A stretch of 64,000 nt of DNA, from positions 105,432 through 169,431 of the forward strand of contig NZ_CANLYI010000010.1 of NCBI RefSeq assembly GCF_947495255.1. The letters are read 5' to 3'. The position numbers and the translations under genes were made by a program. Shown piece by piece: positions 16,286 to 23,612 of the stretch (its first letter is position 1; every line of letters starts with the position of its first letter). This DNA is from an uncultured Winogradskyella sp. (GTDB taxonomy: Bacteria > Bacteroidota > Bacteroidia > Flavobacteriales > Flavobacteriaceae). The notes beneath the pieces are model-generated. The model saw nothing but the letters and a program-made list of their open reading frames with translations, was not told the DNA's origin and did no database searches.

Positions 16286-18299
16286 GCCATTCAACACACC
16301 GTACAACACAGCACCTTTTTCAAAAATAAAAACAGAAGATTATCTTCCTAGTTTTAAAATCGGAATTGAAAAAGCAAAATTAGAAATTGATGCTATCGTA
16401 AATAATAGTGAATTGCCAAACTTTGCAAACACTATAGAGGCATTAGATTATTCTGGTGAAGAATTAGACCGTTTATCTAGTATATTCTTTAATTTGAATT
16501 CTGCTGAAACCAATGACGACATTCAAAAAATAGCACAAGAAGTTTCACCATTGCTTTCAGAGTTTAGTAATGACATTACGTTAAACGAAGATTTATTTAA
16601 ACGTGTAAAAGCAGTTTATGATTTAAAATCCACTTTAGACTTAACAACAGAGCAAGCAACCCTTCTCGATAAAAAATACAAAGGTTTTTCTAGAAATGGT
16701 GCCAATTTAACAGAAGACAAAAAAGAAAAACTAAGAGCCATTGACAAAGAACTAAGTCAGTTGAAATTAAAGTTTGGCGAGCATATATTAGCTGAGACCA
16801 ATAATTTTGAAATGTTACTCACCAACGAAGATGATCTTGCTGGTTTACCAGATGGCGCAAAAGAAGCAGCAAAGCAATTAGCAGAAAGCAAAGACAAAGA
16901 CGGTTGGTTAATTACATTAGATTACCCAAGTTATATTCCGTTTATGACGTATGCAGATAATAGAGAATTACGTGAGCAGTTGTCTAAAGCCTTCGGAAGA
17001 AAAGGATTTCAGAATGATGATTTAGATAACCAAGATATTGTTCTTAAGATTGCGAAATTACGTTTTGACAGAGCACAATTATTAGGTTATAAATCTCATG
17101 CACACTTTGTTTTAGAAGAACGTATGGCACAAACGCCAGAAAAAGTAACTTCCTTTTTAAACGAATTACTAGAAAAAGCAAAACCAGCAGCCAAAACCGA
17201 ATTTAAAAAACTTCAAGATTTCGCAAAAGATTTAGATGGCATAGACCAATTGCAAAAATGGGATTCGGGATATTATTCAGAAAAGTTGAAACAAAAATTA
17301 TTTGACTTAGATGATGAACAGTTGAAACCGTATTTTAAATTAGAAAACGTTATTGATGGTGCCTTTGTGGTTGCCAATAAATTATTCGGATTACAATTTG
17401 AAGAAATTAATACCATAGATAAATACCACGAAGACGTTTTAACATACAAAGTCACTGACAATGAAGGTGAATTAGTATCTATATTCTATGCTGATTTTTT
17501 TCCTAGATCAGGTAAAAGAAATGGTGCTTGGATGACGTCTTACAAACCTCAAATGATTAAGAATGGCGTAAACGAAAGACCACACATTTCTAATGTTTGT
17601 AATTTCACTAAACCTACAAAAAGCAAACCTTCATTATTAACTTTTAACGAAGTTACTACGTTGTTTCACGAGTTTGGTCATGCACTTCACGGTATGTTAG
17701 CCAACACAACTTATCCTAGTTTATCTGGCACAAGTGTATTTTGGGATTTTGTAGAATTACCAAGTCAGATGTTAGAAAACTGGTGTTACGAAAAAGAAGC
17801 TTTAGAGTTATTTGCTATGCATTACGAAACAGGCGAAGTGATTCCGATGGAATTAATAGACAAAATAAAAGCATCATCTACGTTCCATGAAGGTATGCAA
17901 ACCTTGCGTCAAATTAGTTTTGGACTACTAGATATGTCTTGGCATGGTATTGACCCTTCAGAAATAAAAGATGTAAAAAAACATGAAGTTGAGGCCTTTG
18001 GAGATACCAATTTATATCCTGATGTAGCTGAGAATTGTATGAGTACATCATTCTCTCATATTTTTCAAGGTGGTTATTCTTCTGGTTATTACAGTTACAA
18101 ATGGGCCGAAGTTTTAGATGCAGATGCTTTTGAATACTTTAAAGAAGAAGGAATTTTCAATAAAGAAATCGCTCATAAATTCAAAACCTTTGTACTATCA
18201 CAAGGCGGAACAGAAAACCCAATGACATTATATAAGAAGTTTAGAGGACAAGAACCTAAACCTGAAGCTTTATTAAGACGTGCAGGATTGTTGAAATAA
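16269..18299 (+). CDS. dcp: M3-family peptidyl-dipeptidase / oligopeptidase (Dcp-like)
   Basis: A 676-residue zinc metallopeptidase. The long helical N-terminal domain (FNTPYNTAPFSKIKTEDYLP opening) is typical of Dcp/oligopeptidase A. The catalytic motif is FHEFGHALHG with H467, E468 and H471, and a Glu-rich helix follows about 25 residues on. It has no signal peptide, so it is probably cytoplasmic and degrades short peptides. The start overlaps the preceding small membrane-protein gene. A good terminator follows the stop codon. Confidence 0.93.
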   Translation: MSILNKPFNTPYNTAPFSKIKTEDYLPSFKIGIEKAKLEIDAIVNNSELPNFANTIEALDYSGEELDRLSSIFFNLNSAETNDDIQKIAQEVSPLLSEFSNDITLNEDLFKRVKAVYDLKSTLDLTTEQATLLDKKYKGFSRNGANLTEDKKEKLRAIDKELSQLKLKFGEHILAETNNFEMLLTNEDDLAGLPDGAKEAAKQLAESKDKDGWLITLDYPSYIPFMTYADNRELREQLSKAFGRKGFQNDDLDNQDIVLKIAKLRFDRAQLLGYKSHAHFVLEERMAQTPEKVTSFLNELLEKAKPAAKTEFKKLQDFAKDLDGIDQLQKWDSGYYSEKLKQKLFDLDDEQLKPYFKLENVIDGAFVVANKLFGLQFEEINTIDKYHEDVLTYKVTDNEGELVSIFYADFFPRSGKRNGAWMTSYKPQMIKNGVNERPHISNVCNFTKPTKSKPSLLTFNEVTTLFHEFGHALHGMLANTTYPSLSGTSVFWDFVELPSQMLENWCYEKEALELFAMHYETGEVIPMELIDKIKASSTFHEGMQTLRQISFGLLDMSWHGIDPSEIKDVKKHEVEAFGDTNLYPDVAENCMSTSFSHIFQGGYSSGYYSYKWAEVLDADAFEYFKEEGIFNKEIAHKFKTFVLSQGGTENPMTLYKKFRGQEPKPEALLRRAGLLK

Positions 18300-18307
18300 A
18301 AAAAATC

Positions 18308-18338
18308 AAAGAGAGCCTATATCAAGCTCTCTTTTTTT
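18308..18338 (+). terminator. terminator after the M3 peptidase
   Basis: AAAGAGAGC pairs with GCTCTCTTT around an eight-base loop, followed by a T run (18332-18338). Confidence 0.88.
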
Positions 18339-18344
18339 ATAAAT

Positions 18345-18370
18345 AAACTTTCAGTAATTACTGAAAGTTT
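18345..18370. promoter_or_regulatory. perfect 26-bp palindrome, probable GbsR operator
   Basis: Arms AAACTTTCAGTAA and TTACTGAAAGTTT form a gapless, perfect palindrome directly upstream of the regulator gene. It lies next to the putative -7 box at 18382, so binding would block transcription. A degenerate copy with identical 9-bp outer arms lies at 18918-18943. Confidence 0.8.
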
Positions 18371-18381
18371 AAAAATTATTA

Positions 18382-18389
18382 TATATTTG
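18382..18389 (+). promoter_or_regulatory. -7 promoter element for the GbsR gene
   Basis: TATATTTG matches TAnnTTTG. It ends only four bases before the ATG at 18394, so the message would have essentially no leader. Confidence 0.5.
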
Positions 18390-18393
18390 CAAT

Positions 18394-18897
18394 ATGGATT
18401 ACAAAGAAGCAAAAGAAAAATTTATTAGTACTTGGGGAAGTTTAGGTTCACTTTGGGGCATAAACAAAGCCATGGCACAAATACAAGCATTGCTTTTTAT
18501 TTCAACCAAACCATTGTCTATGGAAGACATCATGGAAGAACTTAAAATTTCTCGTGGTAATACAAGCATGAATTTAAGACAGCTTATGGATTGGGGAATT
18601 GTAACTAAAGTTCTGGTGTCTGGTGAACGAAAAGAATTCTTTACCACTGAAAAAGACGTACAAGAATTAGCACGAATAGTTGCAAAAGAACGAAGTAGAA
18701 GAGAAATAAGACCTGTTATAAAAGTTTTAGAAGACGTCTCTTCTATTAAAGATGATGGCACCGAAAAAACAAAGGAATTGATTAAACAAACCAAAGCTCT
18801 AAACCAACTAACTCAAGATTTAGATACATTAATGAATAAAATGGTGAATCAAAAACAAAATTGGTTAACTAAGTCAGTTTTAAAACTGATGAAATAG
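18394..18897 (+). CDS. GbsR/MarR-type transcriptional regulator
   Basis: A 167-residue winged-helix regulator. The N-terminus (FISTWGSLGSLWGINKAMAQ) and HTH (PLSMEDIMEELKISRGNTSM, then a helix ending MDWGIVTKV) match the GbsR branch of the MarR superfamily. A basic linker and C-terminal coiled dimer helices follow. GbsR proteins usually repress nearby genes in response to small molecules. Here a perfect palindrome covers the promoter of this gene and a second copy lies before the next operon, so autorepression and control of the downstream membrane/redox operon are likely. The inducer is not evident. Confidence 0.9.
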   Translation: MDYKEAKEKFISTWGSLGSLWGINKAMAQIQALLFISTKPLSMEDIMEELKISRGNTSMNLRQLMDWGIVTKVLVSGERKEFFTTEKDVQELARIVAKERSRREIRPVIKVLEDVSSIKDDGTEKTKELIKQTKALNQLTQDLDTLMNKMVNQKQNWLTKSVLKLMK

Positions 18898-18917
18898 TTA
18901 ATCTATTTTTTTAAAAC

Positions 18918-18943
18918 AAACTTTCAATTTTTTCTGAAAGTTT
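18918..18943. promoter_or_regulatory. second GbsR-type operator copy
   Basis: AAACTTTCA and TGAAAGTTT arms flank an 8-base AT-rich centre. Total length (26 bp) and outer arms equal those of the perfect palindrome at 18345-18370. It lies 17 bp before the start codon at 18960. Confidence 0.7.
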
Positions 18944-18959
18944 AAAACATAAAGAAACT

Positions 18960-19304
18960 ATGAAAAAATTATTTTATATGAATACAATAATCTATTCAAT
19001 AATACTTGCATTGTATATCTACACTACAATTCTAGGCTCAATAGGGCAAATTGGACTCGGTATATTTCAAATTATAATTGCAATACTCATATCAACCGAC
19101 ATAAAAAAAGCAAATAACCTTGGATATAAGGCACTACAGATATATTGGTACTTTGTATTAGCATATTCTATTGCATTTATGTTATTTATAACTAGTGACA
19201 GTTTGAATAATTTCTCGTCATCAATTTTGTATATCATACCCATGACAATTGGCTTCTATTTTGTGATTGTTACATTTTTAATATATAAATACTCTAACTT
19301 ATGA
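18960..19304 (+). CDS. four-helix membrane protein of unknown function
   Basis: A 114-residue hydrophobic protein with segments at about 6-24, 28-46, 60-78 and 88-109. No family recognised. It is the first gene after the second operator copy. Its stop overlaps the next start by four bases (ATGA), so it is translationally coupled to the DCC-family gene. Confidence 0.75.
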   Translation: MKKLFYMNTIIYSIILALYIYTTILGSIGQIGLGIFQIIIAILISTDIKKANNLGYKALQIYWYFVLAYSIAFMLFITSDSLNNFSSSILYIIPMTIGFYFVIVTFLIYKYSNL

Positions 19305-20122
19305 AAACACTACAAAACCAAACTTTACTGTACGACAAAGATTGTCCATTATGTAACGTCTATACAAGTGGTTTCATAAAAGCCAAAATGTTAGATGATA
19401 ATGGTAGAAAAGCCTATTGTGATTTAACCAACGAAGAGCAAAACTTTATAGACCTAAAAAGAGCTTCAAATGAAATTGCACTTTTTGATAATAAAAACAA
19501 AACCGTTATTTATGGTATTGATAGTTTACTAAAAGTCATCGGTAATTCAATGCCATGGGTAGAAAAAATAGGAAATTTAAAACCTATTAAATTCGGATTA
19601 AAAAAATTGTATTCTTTTATATCTTATAATAGAAAAGTCATAATTCCGAGTAAAGAAGACCAAACGCAAACACTACAATGCGTACCAGATTTCAACTACA
19701 AATACAGATACATTTATATTCTATTTGCATCACTAGTCACCAGTATTGTATTATTCAAATTTGGTAAATTATTAAATGTTATTCCTGAATCAACCTTCTT
19801 AAGAGAATGTTTAATGGCTTTAGGACAGATTGGATTTCAAGGCTTATTTATTTCAAAATTAAAATTTAAAAAACAGCTCAACTACTATGGTAATCTTATG
19901 ACGGTTTCGTTAATGGGAAGCTTAATATTAATACCTGTTTTGGTTCTAACCTCAATAATTCAAATACCAGAACTAGCACTGCTCTTTTGGTTTGGACTCA
20001 CAACAACGATAATGTTATTTGAACATATAAGACGTATTAAACTATTAGAGTTACCAAAACATTTATCAGCGACTTGGATAGTCTATCGCCTACTTGTTTT
20101 AATTCTAATATTATTTATATAA
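19301..20122 (+). CDS. DCC-family (DUF393) thiol-disulfide oxidoreductase-like protein with membrane domain
   Basis: The N-terminal third (about 8-115) is a DUF393 domain with the family motif YDKDCPLC, Cys15 and Cys18 forming a CxxC pair, plus the usual ALFDNKNKTVIYGIDSL region. DUF393 proteins are predicted thioredoxin-like redox proteins. The C-terminal part (about 136-273) has four or five membrane helices, an extension not in the short family members, so the domain is membrane-tethered. It overlaps the previous gene by four bases, and the next gene starts two bases after its stop. Confidence 0.85.
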   Translation: MKTLQNQTLLYDKDCPLCNVYTSGFIKAKMLDDNGRKAYCDLTNEEQNFIDLKRASNEIALFDNKNKTVIYGIDSLLKVIGNSMPWVEKIGNLKPIKFGLKKLYSFISYNRKVIIPSKEDQTQTLQCVPDFNYKYRYIYILFASLVTSIVLFKFGKLLNVIPESTFLRECLMALGQIGFQGLFISKLKFKKQLNYYGNLMTVSLMGSLILIPVLVLTSIIQIPELALLFWFGLTTTIMLFEHIRRIKLLELPKHLSATWIVYRLLVLILILFI

Positions 20123-20123
20123 G

Positions 20124-20474
20124 ATGAATTATAACACCATTACATATCTCATTTATGTACCCATAATAAGTTTTATTATGTTAAAAGTCGGTTGGCTATT
20201 TTATAAAAATGGTGCAGTGTTTCTATTAAATTTATTCAACCAAAATAAACCTTTAGTGACTAGCATAAACAAACTATTACTAATAGGCTATTACTTACTA
20301 AACATAGGTTATGCCATTTTAACCATTGCTTATTGGGAACACTTAGAAAGTGTAACAGATATTATCAATTCTTTAAGCAAAACATTGGGAAGAATAATCA
20401 TTGTATTAGCATTGATGCACTATAACAACATTTTTATTCTAAAATATATTAACAAACAAAAACTATTAAATTAA
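20124..20474 (+). CDS. membrane protein of unknown function, paralogue of the next gene
   Basis: A 116-residue protein with three membrane segments (about 5-25, 48-70, 80-104). It aligns along its length with the next product: YLIYVPIISFIMLKVGWLFYKNG against YIIYLPIVIILTIYISKMLFKNG, and NKLLLIGYYLLNIGYAI against NKLFEIGFYLINIGFAL. The two are a tandem duplication. No named family recognised. Confidence 0.75.
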   Translation: MNYNTITYLIYVPIISFIMLKVGWLFYKNGAVFLLNLFNQNKPLVTSINKLLLIGYYLLNIGYAILTIAYWEHLESVTDIINSLSKTLGRIIIVLALMHYNNIFILKYINKQKLLN

Positions 20475-20480
20475 CACATT

Positions 20481-20867
20481 ATGGAAAATTCTAAAATCAT
20501 TATCGGCTACATTATATACTTACCAATAGTAATCATCTTAACTATTTACATTTCGAAAATGTTATTTAAAAATGGACGATTATTTATGATAGATATCTTT
20601 AAGGGCAAAGAAGAAATTGCGTTAGCAACCAATAAATTATTCGAAATAGGATTCTATCTCATAAATATAGGATTCGCCTTATTTATAATGAAAATCTACA
20701 CGAGCGCATATTCTACAATCAGTTACCAAACCTTAATGGAAATATTGAGCAAAAAGATTGGAGGTTTTACCATCTACTTAGGCGTTATGTTATTCTTAAA
20801 CCTATATCTATTTTTTAGAGGAAGAAGAAAATCTAAGCAAGTATTTACAACAACCAAAATTTCTTAA
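20481..20867 (+). CDS. membrane protein of unknown function, paralogue of the previous gene
   Basis: A 128-residue protein with three membrane segments (about 6-25, 50-72, 92-114) and a basic C-terminus (FRGRRKSKQ). It is homologous to the preceding 116-residue protein through the FKNG.LF...F and NKL..IG.YL.NIG motifs. It begins six bases after its paralogue ends and stops two bases before the epimerase gene. Confidence 0.75.
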   Translation: MENSKIIIGYIIYLPIVIILTIYISKMLFKNGRLFMIDIFKGKEEIALATNKLFEIGFYLINIGFALFIMKIYTSAYSTISYQTLMEILSKKIGGFTIYLGVMLFLNLYLFFRGRRKSKQVFTTTKIS

Positions 20868-20869
20868 TC

Positions 20870-21772
20870 ATGAAAACTATCATCATAGCTGGTGGCACCG
20901 GATTTTTAGGACAGGTATTAGAATCATACTTTTCTAAGAAAGGTTACGATGTAAAAATCTTAACTCGAAAAACCACAAAACCAAACCACGTTTATTGGAA
21001 TGCTAAAGACTTATACCAATGGACCAAAACACTTGAAGGCGCAAACACACTAATAAATCTTACAGGCAAATCAGTAGATTGTAGATATACAGAAGCGAAT
21101 AAAAAACTTATTCACGATTCTCGTATAGATTCTACCAACATATTAGGTAAGGCTATAAACCAATGCGAAAATCCACCAAAAGCTTGGCTCAACATGTCTA
21201 CATCTACAATTTATGAAGACTCTTATCACAAACAAATGACTGAAGAAAATGGAGATATTGGTAATGATTTTTCCATGAACATTGCAAAATCTTGGGAAGC
21301 AGCATTTAATAGTATTGCAACACCAAGCACAAGAAAAGTAATATTAAGAACATCAATTGTATTAGGGAAAAATGGAGGTGCACTAATTCCTTTAAAACGA
21401 CTTACACAATTTGGTTTAGGAGGCAAGCAATGGCATGGTAAACAAAAAGTAAGTTGGATTCATGAAACTGATTTTGCTAGAGCAATTAATTTTTTAATTG
21501 AAAAACAACTTAAAGGCACATATAATATTGTGTCACCAAAACCAACCACAAATTCGGTTTTAATGAACTATATACGCAAAGAATTAAAAGTGCCATTTGG
21601 AATTTCACACCCAAAATGGTTATTAAAAATTGGAGCTTGGTTTATAAGAACAGAAACAGAATTGGTCTTAAAAAGTAGAAATGTAATTCCAGAAAAATTA
21701 ACAGAAAAAGGATTTACATTCAAATATCTAACAATAGAAGATGCTGTAAATGAACTACTAAAACGAAATTAA
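20870..21772 (+). CDS. TIGR01777-family NAD-dependent epimerase/dehydratase-like protein
   Basis: A 300-residue atypical SDR (SDR39U1/YfcH type). The Rossmann signature is IIIAGGTGFLGQ near the start. Other family features are WNAKDLYQW, NLTGKSVDCRYTEANK, MSTSTIYED, and a C-terminal DUF1731-like tail (LTEKGFTFKYLTIEDAVNELL). Substrate unknown. From general knowledge, such genes often sit near DUF393 and photolyase genes; here the DUF393 gene is present but no photolyase gene is visible. Last gene of the probable GbsR-controlled operon. Confidence 0.92.
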   Translation: MKTIIIAGGTGFLGQVLESYFSKKGYDVKILTRKTTKPNHVYWNAKDLYQWTKTLEGANTLINLTGKSVDCRYTEANKKLIHDSRIDSTNILGKAINQCENPPKAWLNMSTSTIYEDSYHKQMTEENGDIGNDFSMNIAKSWEAAFNSIATPSTRKVILRTSIVLGKNGGALIPLKRLTQFGLGGKQWHGKQKVSWIHETDFARAINFLIEKQLKGTYNIVSPKPTTNSVLMNYIRKELKVPFGISHPKWLLKIGAWFIRTETELVLKSRNVIPEKLTEKGFTFKYLTIEDAVNELLKRN

Positions 21773-21790
21773 TTTCTCGTTTTTTTAACC

Positions 21791-21798
21791 TATTTTTG
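21791..21798 (+). promoter_or_regulatory. -7 promoter element for the ECF sigma gene
   Basis: TATTTTTG matches TAnnTTTG, 21 bp before the start at 21820. No -33 TTG is visible at the usual spacing. Confidence 0.5.
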
Positions 21799-21819
21799 AC
21801 AAAGCAATGCAAATGAACA

Positions 21820-22374
21820 ATGCCTAATCACCAAATAGACCCAAATAATTGGGTAAAATCATACTCAGATTATCTCTTCAATTATACGATTACTCGTGTA
21901 AATGATAGAGATATCGCTCAAGATTTAATCTCTGAAACCTTTTTAGCTGGACTAAAATCCATGGCAAATTTTAAAGGAGAAGCAAGTGAGCGCACATGGC
22001 TTATTTCAATTTTAAAGCGAAAAATTATTGATCATTATCGAAAAATAAATTCTAATAAAGGAAAAGCTGAAGTTAGAATGGGTTATCTCAATAATGAAGA
22101 AGCTGAAGGCGATTGGTTAGAAGAACGTGTAGCGGACCCTTTTGATAAAACGGCTGAAGACACTTTGGAGAATTCAGAATTAGGTGATGCTATCCACGAC
22201 TGCATAGACAAATTGCCAGAAAAACAAGCTGATGTTTTTAAGATGAAAACCATTTTAGGCTACGATACTGAAACTATTTGTAATGAATTAGAAATTACTG
22301 CGTCTAACCTTTGGGTAATTATCCATAGAGCTAGAACTTCACTTGCAGATTGCATGGAAGAAAATTGGTTTTAA
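21820..22374 (+). CDS. ECF-type RNA polymerase sigma-70 family factor
   Basis: A 184-residue sigma factor with only regions 2 and 4. Region 2 (about 12-78) contains DRDIAQDLISETFLAGLKSM and FKGEASERTWLISILKRKIIDHYRK. Region 4 (about 120-180) has LPEKQADVFKMKTILGYDTETICNELEITASNLWVIIHRAR. It recruits RNA polymerase to stress or envelope genes. The small Cys/His-containing gene 40 bp downstream is a candidate anti-sigma factor; a short hairpin lies between them. Confidence 0.93.
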   Translation: MPNHQIDPNNWVKSYSDYLFNYTITRVNDRDIAQDLISETFLAGLKSMANFKGEASERTWLISILKRKIIDHYRKINSNKGKAEVRMGYLNNEEAEGDWLEERVADPFDKTAEDTLENSELGDAIHDCIDKLPEKQADVFKMKTILGYDTETICNELEITASNLWVIIHRARTSLADCMEENWF

Positions 22375-22386
22375 ATATTAAAAAGT

Positions 22387-22403
22387 CCTTTCCTTTTGAA
22401 AGG
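22387..22403 (+). other. short hairpin between sigma and partner gene
   Basis: CCTTTC and GAAAGG arms around CTTTT, with no T run after it. It sits 12 bases before the next start codon and may affect message processing or translation. Confidence 0.4.
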
Positions 22404-22414
22404 TTTGAATACAA

Positions 22415-22681
22415 ATGAAACAAAGTTTTTTATTTATTAACTGTGATGAAGCAAAACATATTTGTGATAAAGCACAATATGGAGAAGCTTCTTCTTGGGA
22501 ACGAGTTAAACTAACTATACGTTTGGCATATTGCCGTGTAACTCAGAGTTATTCTTCAAAAAATAGTAAACTCACAGAAAGCATAGAAAAGGCTGAAGTG
22601 AAATGCTTAAAAGCTGAAGAGCGCAAGAAAATTGAAAATCAATTTAAAGCAGAATTAACTAAGCAGCAGCAAAACAACTAA
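22415..22681 (+). CDS. small Cys/His protein, probable degenerate anti-sigma factor
   Basis: An 88-residue soluble protein. The N-terminal half (CDEAKHICDKAQYGEASSWERVKLTIRLAYC) resembles the zinc-binding anti-sigma (zf-HC2-like) proteins that flavobacteria encode behind ECF sigma genes. The usual HxxxCxxC is not intact here: after AYC the sequence reads RVTQSY. The C-terminus is a charged helix. The role as sigma partner is inferred from position and this partial motif. Its last 27 bases overlap the 3' end of the convergent UbiA-like gene. Confidence 0.65.
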   Translation: MKQSFLFINCDEAKHICDKAQYGEASSWERVKLTIRLAYCRVTQSYSSKNSKLTESIEKAEVKCLKAEERKKIENQFKAELTKQQQNN

Positions 22682-23491
22682 CCACATAATGGGCAAACTC
22701 TCTACCCAAAACGCACTATAATATTTCGATTGATTCTTATTAGAAAACAATAATAAGACAAGAGTAATTAGCGCAATTATCATTGTGGACAATAGTATTT
22801 TTTCATTCACTACATCCTTAAAATAATCTAGCAGTACAAAAAGTATTAAAAGCAGTACACCTATAACTTTGGTTTTTTTTACACCAATTTTTTGAGGTAT
22901 CGTTGCTAACTTCAAGCTATCATAAATTAGATCTCTAATCTCAAAAGGGAACATTAATACCAATACAAAGTAGAACCTTTGAATAGCCAAAATAACAACG
23001 TCTGCATTGAGCGTTACATCATTGTTTATTATAGGTAAAAAAACAGAGGTAAACGTCCAGACTAAAGCGATTACATATACTTTTAATCCTCCTATTTGAC
23101 GCAGATTTTTATGGTCATCAAATAAATATTTCTTCGGAATCATAACAGGAATTGCATAAAAAAAAGTCACGACTCCCAAAACTCCAATAAGAATAAGTGT
23201 TTCTACTTCGAGATAAAAAGCAAAGTAGCACATTGCTAAAAAAGCTAATAACGAAAACACCTGAATCACTTTTAGCCAAACAGCCAAACTACGATGGTGA
23301 AACTTCGCTAACCCAAAATATTTCACAAAATTATAACCTGTAATTGTTCCGAAAAACACAAAAGCTAACAGGTTTCTATTATAGGTGAAATCGAGTTCAA
23401 TAAACGTAACCCAAGTTAAAGCAGCAGCTGCAAAAGCAACATGTATACTACTATTAAGATAGAAATTAAAAATGCGTTTTAAAATTTGCAT
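22655..23491 (-). CDS. UbiA-like polytopic membrane protein
   Basis: About 278 residues with seven or eight membrane helices, starting MQILKRIFNFYLNSSIHVAF; this start is preferred to the Met two codons upstream. An IRDLIYDSLKLATIPQKIG segment matches the second aspartate motif of UbiA prenyltransferases. The first motif (NDxxD) is not clear; the corresponding region reads FGTITGYNFVKYF. It may be a divergent member with altered chemistry. It is convergent with the sigma-partner gene and overlaps its last 27 bases. Confidence 0.65.
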   Translation of the reverse strand: MQILKRIFNFYLNSSIHVAFAAAALTWVTFIELDFTYNRNLLAFVFFGTITGYNFVKYFGLAKFHHRSLAVWLKVIQVFSLLAFLAMCYFAFYLEVETLILIGVLGVVTFFYAIPVMIPKKYLFDDHKNLRQIGGLKVYVIALVWTFTSVFLPIINNDVTLNADVVILAIQRFYFVLVLMFPFEIRDLIYDSLKLATIPQKIGVKKTKVIGVLLLILFVLLDYFKDVVNEKILLSTMIIALITLVLLLFSNKNQSKYYSAFWVESLPIMWLVVLLLLS

Positions 23492-23576
23492 AAACAAAAG
23501 TACGGATTGTGTTAATAAACTACGTTTTCGGTTAAAAACTTTAACTTACCATTTCCTAAAAATGCGCTTAAATCTT

Positions 23577-23584
23577 TACTTTTG
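23577..23584 (+). promoter_or_regulatory. -7 promoter element for gcvP
   Basis: TACTTTTG matches TAnnTTTG, 28 bp upstream of the start codon at 23613. Confidence 0.55.
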
Positions 23585-23612
23585 CAAAACACAATAAATT
23601 ATTTATTTTATA

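Noticed and set aside
18345..18370. Perfect palindrome as the terminator of the M3 peptidase gene
   Set aside because: A separate, better terminator with a T run lies at 18308-18338; the palindrome lacks a GC stem and recurs before the next operon.
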